Shown: piece by piece, positions 11,986-22,063 of the stretch
Layout: every line of letters starts with the position of its first letter
How positions within the stretch are numbered: position 1 is the first letter of the stretch
Source: Setoptus koraiensis
Taxonomy: Eukaryota > Arthropoda
DNA: 64,000 bases
Reading direction: 5' to 3'
Assembly (NCBI GenBank): GCA_048013815.1
Contig: CM106586.1
Span: forward strand, 1,116,001 to 1,180,000
The notes under the pieces: model-generated
Told to the model about the DNA's origin: nothing
Databases searched by the model: none
Seen by the model: only the letters and a program-made list of their open reading frames with translations
Position numbers and translations under genes: made by a program

Positions 11986-12254
11986 GTGACTCTAACTGAG
12001 CTCATCCAACAGCTCATCGGATCTTACGCTATCCCCATACTTGTGTCTCTCTTCTATGAAAGCCTATATCTATGCCTATGGAAGGCATCGATATTTCGCA
12101 GGTGACCCACGACAAAATTCTGCTCTGTGCTTTTTAGTTTTTTGCAGCTCGGTGGTGATCCACACGTAGGGCTCTGCGAAGACGATTCGTCTATCATGCT
12201 AGACGAACAAAAAATAGCAATTAATGAATTAATTTTTCGCATCTTGATTCTCAC
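11986..12254 (-). pseudogene. Decayed copy of the secreted helical protein
   Basis: The minus-strand reading begins with a damaged signal peptide (MRKINSLIAIFCSSSM) that closely matches copy 1 (MQKINLLAIILCSSML). It continues to EQNFVVGHLRNID, matching copy 1's KNHVIEHMRNIR. The frame closes at 12054-12056. Shortly beyond, in another frame, a DELLDELS stretch resembles the LDELAS block of copy 3, so the remnant seems to reach about 11,990. The region between signal peptide and helix 1 is rearranged. It lies between two intact paralogs in the same orientation, as expected for tandem duplication followed by decay. Confidence 0.7.
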
Positions 12255-12905
12255 TTTTCCTCTTTTTTATCCTTTCTATTCACTCACGAGTTCGAAAGAC
12301 ATCATCACGTTTTCTTGATTGAAGAAGTTATTCTGAAGATCACTACCCTGGACAAAAAAGAGTTTATGTCCTTATTGAATATGCGATTTTCGGCCCATCG
12401 GGTGCTTCAATAAGAGGCTTTGTTGGCCTCTCTTTTATCGTGAAAGGACATTCAGGTTTCTTGAACTCATTTTCTAACTTTAATGAGTCAGAGTTGTTCA
12501 TTGATGCTTTTTTACCCACCTCAAGCTGGATAGATACAAATAGTAAATGATTAATTTAGATGGAAACAACGATTTAATTGGGATTCTAGATAGCATTCCA
12601 ATCCATGTTATCGGTACTCGATCACATTATAATTCCAAGTTTTCATATGTTATTCGCCTCCTCTGGACGAGTCTCGCCTTCAAAGTTTGAATCATTATCT
12701 CAGTAACTAAGACTTGATACCACTCTGTGAAATTGATTTCAAGAATTTACTAGTTCGCCAAGCTTTGATCTTGATCAACTTTCTACCATTGTCGACTATA
12801 GTTACAATAACTCGTTGCAATCTTGCGATAAAAATAAAATTACTCAACATGGATGGAACATTAATTTGATAGCAATAGCGACTATAGTTCTTTAATTGTT
12901 AAAAT
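12255..12905. other. Gene-free spacer
   Basis: No convincing coding sequence or repeat, only short ORFs. Confidence 0.45.
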
Positions 12906-12911
12906 TTTATT
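12906..12911 (-). terminator. Poly(A) signal of secreted helical protein copy 3
   Basis: AATAAA on the minus strand about 75 nt past the stop codon of the 12986-13522 gene. Confidence 0.55.
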
Positions 12912-12985
12912 CATCTGATAAATTTATGCACTTGAACTCGTGCTTACATTTTACGATTCAATATGACATCGATGTTACTTCCTCA

Positions 12986-13522
12986 TTAGTGATCCCATGG
13001 CTCACCGGCTCTTAGACTTTCTCTCCATCTGAGCCTATCTTCCATTTCCATATTGATTTTTATCTGCAATTTTCCGAGATCTCCTGTCCTAACACCAGCT
13101 TTAATTAGTTTTATCTTATTCAAGTATGACAAATAATTGAAATGGCGACTTGCATCGATATTATACAAATTGTCCCAATCAACTGCTGCACCATCTTTGA
13201 GTTTATTCATTATATAATTGAGTTTTCCTTCTTCAGAGGCTAATTCATCCAATATAAACTCTTTGTCCCATTTAGCACTGTCATCATTTTCATGGTCACT
13301 CAATTTCTTCTCGACACCTTTCAGCTCTTTTGTCAGATTCTCAACATTGCGCTTGCAATCAATAACAAAATCGCGTTGCTCGTCCTCCAATGATTCGAAT
13401 TCAGGCTCCAATTTCGGACCGAAAAAATTCCACCCGGCCGAAACAGATTGAACTAGCATGGACAAGCCAATGACCGCAATTAGGGCTACTTTAGATTGAC
13501 GCATTTCAACTGTATTTTTCAT
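12986..13522 (-). CDS. Secreted helical protein, copy 3 of the local family
   Basis: A single-exon ORF of 178 residues. Two in-frame Mets (1 and 7) precede a signal peptide whose core is VALIAVIGLSMLVQSVSA; Met7 gives the more usual length. The mature part is charged and helical: KLEPEF, a helix with RNVENLTKELKGVEKKL, the FILDELASEEGKL block, then KINMEMEDRLRWRESL near the end. These blocks occur in the same order in copy 1 (10444-10995), with perhaps a third of positions identical, so the duplication is old or fast-evolving. One cysteine only. A TATA-like box lies ~100 nt upstream and AATAAA ~75 nt downstream, so it looks like a live gene. No known family recognised. Confidence 0.8.
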   Translation of the reverse strand: MKNTVEMRQSKVALIAVIGLSMLVQSVSAGWNFFGPKLEPEFESLEDEQRDFVIDCKRNVENLTKELKGVEKKLSDHENDDSAKWDKEFILDELASEEGKLNYIMNKLKDGAAVDWDNLYNIDASRHFNYLSYLNKIKLIKAGVRTGDLGKLQIKINMEMEDRLRWRESLRAGEPWDH

Positions 13523-13622
13523 TCTCTGAATATTCCGAATTGGTCACTTGCTTAGAGTTAGTAAGTAAAACGCTGATATGTCACACGACAGATGGTTTAG
13601 TTGGGAAACGATTGACAGATTG

Positions 13623-13630
13623 CTATATAA
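13623..13630 (-). promoter_or_regulatory. TATA-like box upstream of secreted protein copy 3
   Basis: The minus strand reads TTATATAG about 100 nt before the first ATG. Assigned by position only. Confidence 0.35.
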
Positions 13631-13801
13631 TGTCAACTCTCGAACGAGAAATGTATTTTAAGCAACGGTTAATGCGAGACTAGAATGCGAACAGGAATGA
13701 GGCGTCATACTAAAAAGGAAGCCTATCTGACAACCTATTGTCAGCGATAGACTCAGATTGAGTTCTCGTTAGCCCAGATCAACTCAGCTCGAGGAGCGGA
13801 G

Positions 13802-13937
13802 AAACAAGTAATACTGATCAAATCAGTATTTCGAGCGCTTAATTTATTGTTTGGACAAGTATTGTTGAAGGATTCAAAGGAGTTTATGACAACCTGTTAA
13901 CCACCGAACTTCAAAATGTGACCATCGAACATTGACC
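13802..13937 (+). mobile_element. Head segment of satellite-cored element, copy 1
   Basis: Nearly identical over ~135 bp to 18574-18717. It opens AAACAAG followed by a perfect hairpin (13810-13830: AATACTGAT, loop CAA, ATCAGTATT) and ends as the GACCATCGAA-type satellite motif begins. In this copy the satellite is cut off almost at once by non-repeat DNA carrying the Ala-Pro-rich ORF. The TTTATT at 13843-13848, absent from copy 2, gives AATAAA on the minus strand and may serve that ORF. Confidence 0.75.
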
Positions 13938-13982
13938 AATCAACACAATTAAAATCTACAATAAAATACGATTAAAACTATT

Positions 13983-14854
13983 TTACTTCTTCCTCTGGTT
14001 TCTTACTGTTCTTAAAAAATTTTCCTGTCCCAGCATCGTCTTTCTTTCATCATAATAACCATCTAAAAGATGTTTATAGTTATCTTTCGCCTTTGAGAGA
14101 TGGACTAATATAAAATCGCCTCTTGTTAATTCAAGCTTAACTATGACGTTATTTCCCCTGTAATTTGAATACTCTTTCATGGGGTGGATTGCCACTACCC
14201 TTGATGCTCGTGGTAAACGCCCCTCAAAGACTAAAAATTTTGAGAGGTTGCCTCCCTCTTCGTCCTGGCGCTGGCTGTCGGCCAGGGCGGTTGACGACAG
14301 CCAGGTGGAGTATTCCTCCTCGAAGAGGTCGGTTTCTTCGGCGGGTTCTTCTTCGGGTGGTGGTGGTCGTGCTGTTGGCGGTGTCAGAAAATGGAACTCC
14401 GTGGTGAGGTTTTCACCGCCTTGTTGTGATGGTGGTGGTGATGGTGATTGTGGTTGTGGTTGAGATGGTGGTGGTAATTGTGGTGGTGGTGATGGTGTTG
14501 CTGTTGGTGTTGGTGTTGGAGATGGTGATGGTGTTGGTGTTGGTGTTGGTGTTGGTGTTGGTGCTGGTGCTGGTGCTGGTGCTGGTGCTGGTGCTGGTGC
14601 TGGTGCTGGTGCTGGTGCTGGTGCTGGTGCTGGTGCTGGTGCTGGTGCTGGTGCTGGTGCTGGTGCTGGTGCTGGTGCTGGTGCTGGTATGGTTGAGGTT
14701 GAGTATGCGAGTGATAGATCATAGATGAGAGACTCGTCTATGAGTGATCTTGTTGTTGCAGTTGTTTTCAACCTGTTTTTCTCTAAGAAGCAGGCGGCGA
14801 GCTCTGTGAATAGCCGAGCTATATTTTCATTCAGAATGAATTCTTTATCCATTT
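13983..14854 (-). CDS. Ala-Pro-repeat protein, terminal exon of an unrecognised gene
   Basis: An open reading frame of 289 codons from ATG 14852. The minus strand just upstream (…TTCTTTTGCAG before 14854) is an excellent splice acceptor with a long pyrimidine tract, so this is probably a 3' exon and the true start may lie in an upstream exon I cannot find. Residues ~1-50 are non-repetitive. About 55-120 is an (Ala-Pro)n then (Thr-Pro)n run coded by a GGTGCT hexamer array, followed by a Pro/Gln/Ser-rich linker, an acidic stretch, and a compact C-terminal ~85 residues rich in charged and aliphatic residues (from LSKFLVFEG to the lysine end). No domain recognised. It opens with DKEFIL, a block also present in secreted copy 3, 1.5 kb away. 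It sits between two pieces of a repeated element, so capture or insertion is possible. AATAAA lies ~135 nt past the stop. Confidence 0.5.
14529..14690 (+). repeat. Hexanucleotide (GGTGCT)n minisatellite within the Ala-Pro ORF
   Basis: Some twenty uninterrupted GGTGCT units follow a shorter GGTGTT block. It is open in all three phases of the opposite strand or its own strand, which produces spurious (Leu-Val)n and (His-Gln)n frames. Length polymorphism is expected. Confidence 0.9.
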
Positions 14855-14879
14855 CTGCAAAAGAAGAGAGAGAGAAAAG

Positions 14880-15568
14880 GTGAGACGGTCAGATACGGCA
14901 AATATAGGTTAGAGGAGATTGGGGTTGTTTGGGGGGGGGGGTAAAATCGGTCGTCAACTCGTTGGCTATCACAGAAATCATTCACATGATTCTGGGATAT
15001 TACCGGCGGCTACCACGAGGAGGTCGAGCTGTCCGATCGATTTCAGGGTTCCTACTAGCTCAACCCGTTCAGCAGAGGAGTAGTCAGCTCCCGCCATCTT
15101 CTGTCGTTACACCAATGTTACTAGACAAATGTTATTGAACTGCCCCAGATGCTGCCTTTGCTAGCTGTCTTTTTGCATATTGCCTCAGATTAAGCTACGA
15201 TGGAAGACGAAGACTTTCACATCTTTCTCTCTCTTTCTGCTCCCAATTTGCCCTAACGTGAATTTGCCGATATTACATTGCTGTATTATCGGCTATTTTT
15301 TCCGGTCGTCTCTCAACACCTTGATATACGCTAATTGTCCATAATAAGTACGTCTGGGGCGAGATGAACGCGATGTTCACCCACGTGCAAATACACACTT
15401 TGTTTCAGAGAAGTCCAGGTGCCTTCAAAGAATTTAAGTATTGTGCATTTGCTCTATGCTGAGTAAACAAACATAGCCCGCATCAAAACATCCTAAAATC
15501 ATCGACAAAAAGCATTTGTACTGCCCCAGCTTGCTGCCATATTTTTGCACATTAAATGATCTATTAAG
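14880..15568. other. Non-repeat segment between the Ala-Pro ORF and the satellite
   Basis: No coding exon recognised. A G-run occurs at 14931-14941. The phrase ACTGCCCCAG…TGCTGCC…TTTTTGCA occurs twice, near 15149 and 15521, ~375 bp apart, suggesting an older internal duplication. The segment is absent from the second copy of the element and so was inserted or retained only here. Confidence 0.45.
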
Positions 15569-16829
15569 TGACCATCGAAGTTCGAATTATCACCAGCGAA
15601 CTTCGAATTGTGACCATCGAACTCCGACAGAGCAGATGGAACTGTCATCAGAAATTCGAATTTTCAATTTCAAAGTTCGAAATGTGACCATCGAACTTCG
15701 AATTGTGACCATCGAACTTCGGCAGAGCAGATGAAACTATCATCAGAAATCCGAATTTTCAATTTCGAATTTCGAAGTTCGAAATGTGACCATCGAACTC
15801 CGACCATCGAACACTTACCATCGAACACTGAACGAGCAGATGAAACCGTCAACAGGAATTCGAATTTTCAACTTGGAATTTCGAAGTTCGAGTTGTGACC
15901 ACCGAACTCCCAATTGTAACCATCGAACTTCGAACACTGAACCAAGAAACTTCGACGAAGCAGATGAAACTATCATCAGAAAATCTAATTTTCAATTTCG
16001 AATTTCGAAGTTCGAATTGTGACCATCTAACTCTGACCACCGAACTTCGACGAAGCAGCTGGAACTCATTTCAGGAATTCAAATTTTCAATTTCGAATTT
16101 CGAAGTTCGAATTGTGACCACCGAACTTTGAATCGTAACCATCGAACTACGAAGACCGAACCACGAACATCGACAACTCAGCTGAAACTTTCATCAGAAA
16201 TTCGAATTTTCAATATCGAATTTCAAAGTTCGAATTGTGACCACCGAACTGTGACCATCGAACTATGACCATTTAACTTCGACAATTCAGCTGAAACTCT
16301 TATCAGAAATTCGAATTTTCAATTTCGAATTTCGAAGTTCGAATTGTGACCACCGAACTTTGAATCGTAACTATCGAACTTCGAACACTGAACCACAAAC
16401 ATCGACGGAGCAGATGAAGCTATCATCAGGAAATCGAATTTTCAATTTCAAAGTTTGAATTGCGACCATCGAACTCTGACCACCGAACTCTGACCATCGA
16501 ACTTCGGCAAAGCAGCTGAAACAATCATCAGGAATCCGAATTTTCAATTTCGAATTTCCATGTTCGAAGTTCGAATTGTGACCATCGAACTCTGACCCCC
16601 AAACTCTGAGCATCGAACTCCGACCATCGAACTCCGGCAGAGCAGCTGAGACTATCATCAGGAATTCGAATTTCGAATTTACAAGTTCGAATTGTCACCA
16701 TCGAACTCTAACCACCGAACTCTGACCATCAAACTTCGACAGAGCAGATGAAACTCATTTCAGAAAATCAAATTTTCAATTTTCAATTACGAAGTTCGAA
16801 ATTCGATTTGTCACCACCGAACTCCTCAC
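15569..16829 (+). repeat. TTCGAA-rich satellite array, copy 1
   Basis: About eleven units, marked by the anchor GAAACTATCATCAG(G/A)AAT, spaced 86-129 bp apart. Each unit holds several GACCATCGAAC(T/A)TC subrepeats (~20 bp) and a TTTCAATTTCGAATTTCGAAGTTCGAA block. Units diverge by substitutions and by subrepeat number. The short ORFs across it are by-products of the repeat. Confidence 0.9.
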
Positions 16830-18375
16830 AAAGGACCTGTTGCATTTAGGGTCTCCAGAATCAAACTGGTCTGACATACATGAATATAGTATTTTCGTGA
16901 TCGGAAGAGCCTCCTGAGCACGAATATACCAATTGCATCATCCTTTAGTTCGACGTTTAGCCACTAGGCGGCGTTGCTGTTTTTCGCTTTGGGGGCCTCT
17001 GGAGCCACTGTCTCTAGTCATAGAGACACGTTCCTGATATCGTTGGATAGATCTTTGGAAGACGCATCTATAGAGGGTATAATTTTTCCCTAGACTCGAA
17101 TCCAAGTCCGGGAAAAAATCAAAAGAAAACTTTGGCCCCATTTTGTGGGGCCCCAAGAATGTCCGCCCAGAGATTTGACAGCTCATAAAAATAGCCCTAT
17201 GGAAGCGCTCCAAAATGATATATAAAACAACGAAATCAAATCGAACGCCGATGACCAAAAATGAAAAAAACCACATACACCCCCCACCGAAAAAAGAGAC
17301 AAATAGTGGATCGGTGTCTCGTTGAATGACGGACAAGCCCTAGTTGGGTATTTTTGGTATTTTTGGGTAGGGTATTGTACCCTGATATCCGATCGGGTAT
17401 TCCGGAAGTGCGGAAATCCTTCGTTACCGAGATAGCGGAGGTACCTTATTCTGGGTATTTTTGGGTATTTGAAGGCATATTGATATTAGAATAATGGTGA
17501 TACATCCCCACTCTTCACTCGGTCATTGATTGAATGGTACTGTCAGTACTACTGACCCCTTTTTCGATCTTCTTCGACTCGGCCTTGGGCCTCCCAGCAT
17601 CTCTAGGAGTGCGTATGCGTACCCATTATAACCAACAGTATATTTCGAACGATTTAGGTGACGCAGAGAGCGAATTTTCACACCACTCCAAAAGTGATAT
17701 AAAAATCTAGACAACTATGCAAAGATAATTGTTTTGAGGCCCCTCCGAGGCCCGAGATTCCGGTTTTTTTCTATCTCGAGAAGTAGACTTTAAGGCACTT
17801 CTGGACTATCGAGAACGCCTTCATGGGCCCATTCATAGCCCACGTGTCAATTTTTATAGAAATCGAGCTTGGCTTCTGATCAACAGAGCACCCGATCCGC
17901 CTTTTATCTCTAATTCGAGGGGATGTGTATGTGGTTTTTTTCATTTTTGGTCATCGGCGTTCAATTTGATTTCGTTGTTTGATCTATCATTTTGAAGCTC
18001 TTTCATAGGTCTATTTCAATGAGCTGTCAAATCTCTGGGCGAACATTTTTGGGGCCCCACAAAATAGGGCCAAAGTTTTTCTTTGAATTTTTTTTAGACT
18101 TGGATTCGAGTCTAGGGAAAAATTATACCCTCCACAGATGCATTTTCCAAAGATCCATCCAACGAAACCATAAACGTGTCTCTATGACAAGAGACTGGGG
18201 CTCCAGAGGTCCCCAAAGCGAAAAACAGCAAAGCCGCCTAGTGGCTAAACGTCGAACTAAAAGATAATGCAACTGGTATATTCGTGATCAGAAGGATTTT
18301 CCGACCACGAAAATACTATATTCATGTATGTCAGACCAGTTTGATTCTGGAGACCCTAAATGCAACAGGTCCTTT
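16830..18375. mobile_element. Fold-back (long-TIR) non-autonomous DNA transposon
   Basis: Inverted arms of ~457 bp (16830-17285 and 17919-18375) start AAAGGACCTGTTGCATTTAG and are highly similar end to end. They flank ~630 bp of unrelated interior with GGGTATTTTTGGG repeats. No transposase is present. It sits exactly between the satellite array and the tail of copy 1. The empty site is visible in copy 2 at about 20591-20605, which shows it is a later insertion. No clean target duplication is evident; a few bases differ at the junctions. Family unassigned. Confidence 0.85.
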
Positions 18376-18573
18376 GACCTAGTCAAATCGCCATAAGATT
18401 GCATACGGAATATTTTCGAGTAAAGCGATAATAGACCAAGTCAAATCTACATCGGAATACATGTGTAATGTCGAGCAGGATTCTCACAAATTTGACTAAG
18501 TCAAACCTCCATAGGATTACATAGTCACGTGAATAAACGTAGTCATAATCACCACCCCAATAGCAGCTTAATT
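18376..18573 (+). mobile_element. Tail segment of satellite-cored element, copy 1
   Basis: Matches 20600-20801 closely. It is built of three degenerate repeats of a GTCAAAtCTcCATAGGATTaCAT-like unit about 65 bp apart and ends TAGCAGCTTAATT, immediately followed by the AAAACAAG head of copy 2. Confidence 0.75.
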
Positions 18574-18717
18574 AAAACAAGTAATACTGATCAAATCAGT
18601 ATTTCGAGCGCTTAATTTTTCGTGTGGACAAGTATTGTTGAAGGATTCAAAGGAGTTTATGACAACCACCGATGTTAACCACCGAACTTCAAAATGTGAC
18701 CATCGAACATTGACCAT
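18574..18717 (+). mobile_element. Head segment of satellite-cored element, copy 2
   Basis: Second copy of the hairpin head (hairpin 18583-18603). It directly follows the tail of copy 1, so the two elements are strictly head-to-tail. Confidence 0.75.
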
Positions 18718-20590
18718 CGAACATCGAACGAGCAGATGGAACTGTCATCAGAAATTCGAATTTTCAATTTCGAATTTCGAAGTTCGAATTGTGACCACCG
18801 AACTTCGAATTGTAACTATCGAACTTCGAACTTCGAACTTCGAACTTCGAACACTGAACCACGAACATCGACGGAGCAGATGAAACTGTCATCAGGAAAT
18901 CGAATTTTCAATTTCGAAGTTCGAATTGCGACCATCGAACTTTGACCACCGAACCCTGACCGTCGAACATCGAACGAGCAGATGAAACTATCATCAGAAA
19001 ACCGAATTTTCAATTTCCAATTTCGAAGTTCGAAATGTGACCATCGAACTCTGACCATCGAACTTCGACAGATCAGATGAAACTCTCATCAGAGAATCGA
19101 ATTTTCAATTTTCAATTTCGAATTTCGAAGTTCGAATTGTGACCATCGAACTCTGGCCATCAAACTCCGACAATTCAGCTGAAACTCTCATCAGAAATCC
19201 GAATTTCCAATTTCGAAGTTCGAATTGTGACCATCGAACTCTGGCCATCAAACTCTGACAATGCAGCTGAAACTCTCATCAGAAATCCGAATTTCCAATT
19301 TCGAATTTCGAACTTCGAACTTCGAATTGTGACCATCGAACTCTGACCATCGAACTCCGACAATGCAGCTGAAACTATCATCAGAAATTCGAATTTCCAA
19401 TTTCGAAGTTCGAAATGTGACCATCGAATTGTGACCATCGAACATCAAACTCTGACCATCGAACATCGAACGAGCAGCTGTAACTCTTATCAGAAATCCG
19501 AATTTTCAATTTAGAATTTCGAATTTCGAAGTTCGAAGTTCGAATTGTGACCATCGAATTGTGACCATCGAACATCGAACGAGCAAATGGAACTGTCATC
19601 AGGAATTCGAATTTTCAATGTCGAATTTCGAAGTTCGAAATGTGACCATCGAACTTCGAATTGTGACCAGCAAACTTCGAATTGTGACCAGCAAACTTCG
19701 AATTGTGACCATCGAACTCTGTACAAGCACCTGAAACTAGTATCGGAAATTCGAATTTCCAATCTTCGAACTTCAAATTGTTACCACCGAACTTCGAACT
19801 GTGACCATCGAACACTGACCACCGAACAATAACCACCGAACATCGAACGAGCAAATGGAACTGTCATCAGGAATTCGAATTTTCAATTTCGAATTTGAAG
19901 TTCGAAATGTGACCATCGAACTTCGAATTGTGACCAGCGAACTTCGAATTGTGACCATCGAACTCTGTACGAGCACCTGGAACTAGTATCGGAAATTCGA
20001 ATTTTAAATCTTCGAACTTCAAATTGTTACCACCGAACTTCGAAATGTGACCATTTAACTCTGACCACCGAACAATGACCACCGAACATCGAACGAGCAA
20101 ATGGAACTGTCATCAGGAATTCGAATTTTCAATTTCGAATTTCGAAGTTCGAAATGTGACCATCGAACATTGACCATCGAACTCTGACCATCGAACTTCG
20201 GCGAAGCAGATGAAACTATCATCAGAAATTCGAATTTTCAATTTTGAATTTCGAAGTTCGAAATGTGACCATCGAACATTGACCATCGAACTCTGACCAT
20301 CGAACTCCGACAGAGCAGATGAAACTATCATCAGGAATTCGAATTTTCAATTTTGAATTTCGAAGTTCGAAATGTGACCATCGAATTCTGACCACCGAAC
20401 TCTGACCATCGAACTTCGACAGAGCAGATGAAACTATCATCAGAAATTCGAATTTTCAATTTCGAATTTCGAAGTTCGACCTTGGAATTGTGACCATCGA
20501 ACTCCGACCATCCAACGTCGAACGGGCAGATGGAACTGTCATCAGGAATTCGAATTTTGAATTCCGAAGTGGTGAATTGTCACCACCGAA
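18718..20590 (+). repeat. TTCGAA-rich satellite array, copy 2
   Basis: About seventeen units of the same ~110-bp satellite, with uninterrupted context on both sides. Between 19589 and 20103 units alternate in type (GAACTGTCATCAGG and GAACTAGTATCGG anchors), giving a higher-order repeat of roughly 245-270 bp. A perfect run of the 8-bp unit CGAACTTC sits near 18828-18850. Confidence 0.9.
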
Positions 20591-20801
20591 CTCCTCACTA
20601 ATTCGGCTAGGTCAAATTTCCATAGGATTGCATACGAAATATTTTCGAGTGAAGCGATAATAGACCAAGTCGAATCTACATAGGAATACATGTGTTATGT
20701 CTAGCAGGATTCTCACAAATTTGACTAAGTCAAACCTCCATAGGATTCCATTGTCACGTGAATAGATTAGCAATAAACACCAAACCAATAGCAACTTAAT
20801 T
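20591..20801 (+). mobile_element. Tail segment of satellite-cored element, copy 2
   Basis: Same three-repeat tail as 18376-18573, here without the fold-back insertion, running into the assembly gap exactly at GCAACTTAATT, where the next head would begin. Confidence 0.75.
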
Positions 20802-21301
20802 NNNNNNNNNNNNNNNNNNNNNNNNNNNNNNNNNNNNNNNNNNNNNNNNNNNNNNNNNNNNNNNNNNNNNNNNNNNNNNNNNNNNNNNNNNNNNNNNNNN
20901 NNNNNNNNNNNNNNNNNNNNNNNNNNNNNNNNNNNNNNNNNNNNNNNNNNNNNNNNNNNNNNNNNNNNNNNNNNNNNNNNNNNNNNNNNNNNNNNNNNNN
21001 NNNNNNNNNNNNNNNNNNNNNNNNNNNNNNNNNNNNNNNNNNNNNNNNNNNNNNNNNNNNNNNNNNNNNNNNNNNNNNNNNNNNNNNNNNNNNNNNNNNN
21101 NNNNNNNNNNNNNNNNNNNNNNNNNNNNNNNNNNNNNNNNNNNNNNNNNNNNNNNNNNNNNNNNNNNNNNNNNNNNNNNNNNNNNNNNNNNNNNNNNNNN
21201 NNNNNNNNNNNNNNNNNNNNNNNNNNNNNNNNNNNNNNNNNNNNNNNNNNNNNNNNNNNNNNNNNNNNNNNNNNNNNNNNNNNNNNNNNNNNNNNNNNNN
21301 N
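20802..21301. other. Assembly gap (500 N)
   Basis: Exactly 500 unknown bases, a conventional placeholder size. Its left edge coincides with the element's tail/head junction, so further tandem copies may be missing here. Confidence 0.98.
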
Positions 21302-22063
21302 GTGCGGAAACTTCGGGTTCCGGTTTTACAAAAAGTTGAAGCTAGAGCTTTGAAAATTCAGAATCAGGTAGATGACCCCTAGCGGAGCACGATGAAATCA
21401 AAATATATCTAATATCACTTCCGGTTTGCTAGATATCACGGTTAAACTGAATTAGAGGTGCGGCCGGGCCTGTGCGGTTGCGGTGAGCGGGCCCATCCTG
21501 TGCACGGACTGCGCAACACCATGTATTAGTTTGGAATCAAGTTGTTCCTACTTGTCTCATCCTTATTTTTTATTTCCCCCTTCATTTGTGGATGGATTGC
21601 AGTCATGTGAGCGGAGGGTAGAGGGCGCAGCCCGATACCCGAAGCGCTCATCAACCTTACCCGAAGGGTTCCCGTCGCACGCAGTCGTCGCGGGAGCGAC
21701 GACGGAGATGTGACGGCCTCCAGAATACGAGGCCGCAGGCCGAGTTCTCAGACCCACCGCATGTTCATCATCCCCGAGCGCAGCGAAGCAATAATTTGGT
21801 CACTTCCGGTCTTCAAACCCCGCAAATATGACTATATCTAGAAAACCGGAAGTTGCACAGATCTGAAAATTATTCCATCGTGTTGAGAGTAGCCTGAAAC
21901 GTCACTCCAGTGAATTTAAGAGCTCTAGCTTCAACTTTTTGTAAAACCGGAACCGAAAGTTTCCGCACTTCCGGACTACTTTTTCCGCTCTATTGGGATC
22001 AAGGGGAACCCACACCGGAAGTTTCATCAAGATCTGAGTGGGGACCTAATCGAAAGAACAACC
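21302..22063 (+). mobile_element. TIR element A (left end in gap)
   Basis: The right end (…CGGAAGTTTCATCAAGATCTGAG…CAACC at 22063) matches the right ends of elements B and C. Near its left border it carries CGGAAACTTCGGGTTCCGGTTTTAC, which recurs inverted at ~21938-21970. A ~125-bp GC-rich core (21598-21720) is shared with element C. No transposase is seen. The left TIR is lost in the N gap. Confidence 0.7.

Noticed and set aside
14384-14728. (His-Gln)n and (Leu-Val)n ORFs of 100-112 codons
   Set aside because: Shadow frames of the GGTGCT hexamer array that encodes the Ala-Pro run.
16938-18267. 132- and 91-codon ORFs with similar peptides
   Set aside because: They lie in the two arms of the fold-back element and mirror each other; no transposase or other domain.
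15516-20440. Many 60-95-codon ORFs with recurring peptides (such as SEFDGHNSKFE) on both strands
   Set aside because: They follow the satellite repeat unit, occur on both strands and several frames, and have no independent coding support.
15569-20590. Heat-shock-element arrays in the satellite (TTCGAA/GAATTTTC), tempting with HSF nearby
   Set aside because: Spacing gives at most two-unit GAAnnTTC sites per repeat and mostly TTCGAA without the two-base gap; proximity to HSF alone is not evidence.
13802-20801. CRISPR-like array
   Set aside because: Eukaryotic context, ~110-bp degenerate units with subrepeats, no constant repeat with unique spacers.
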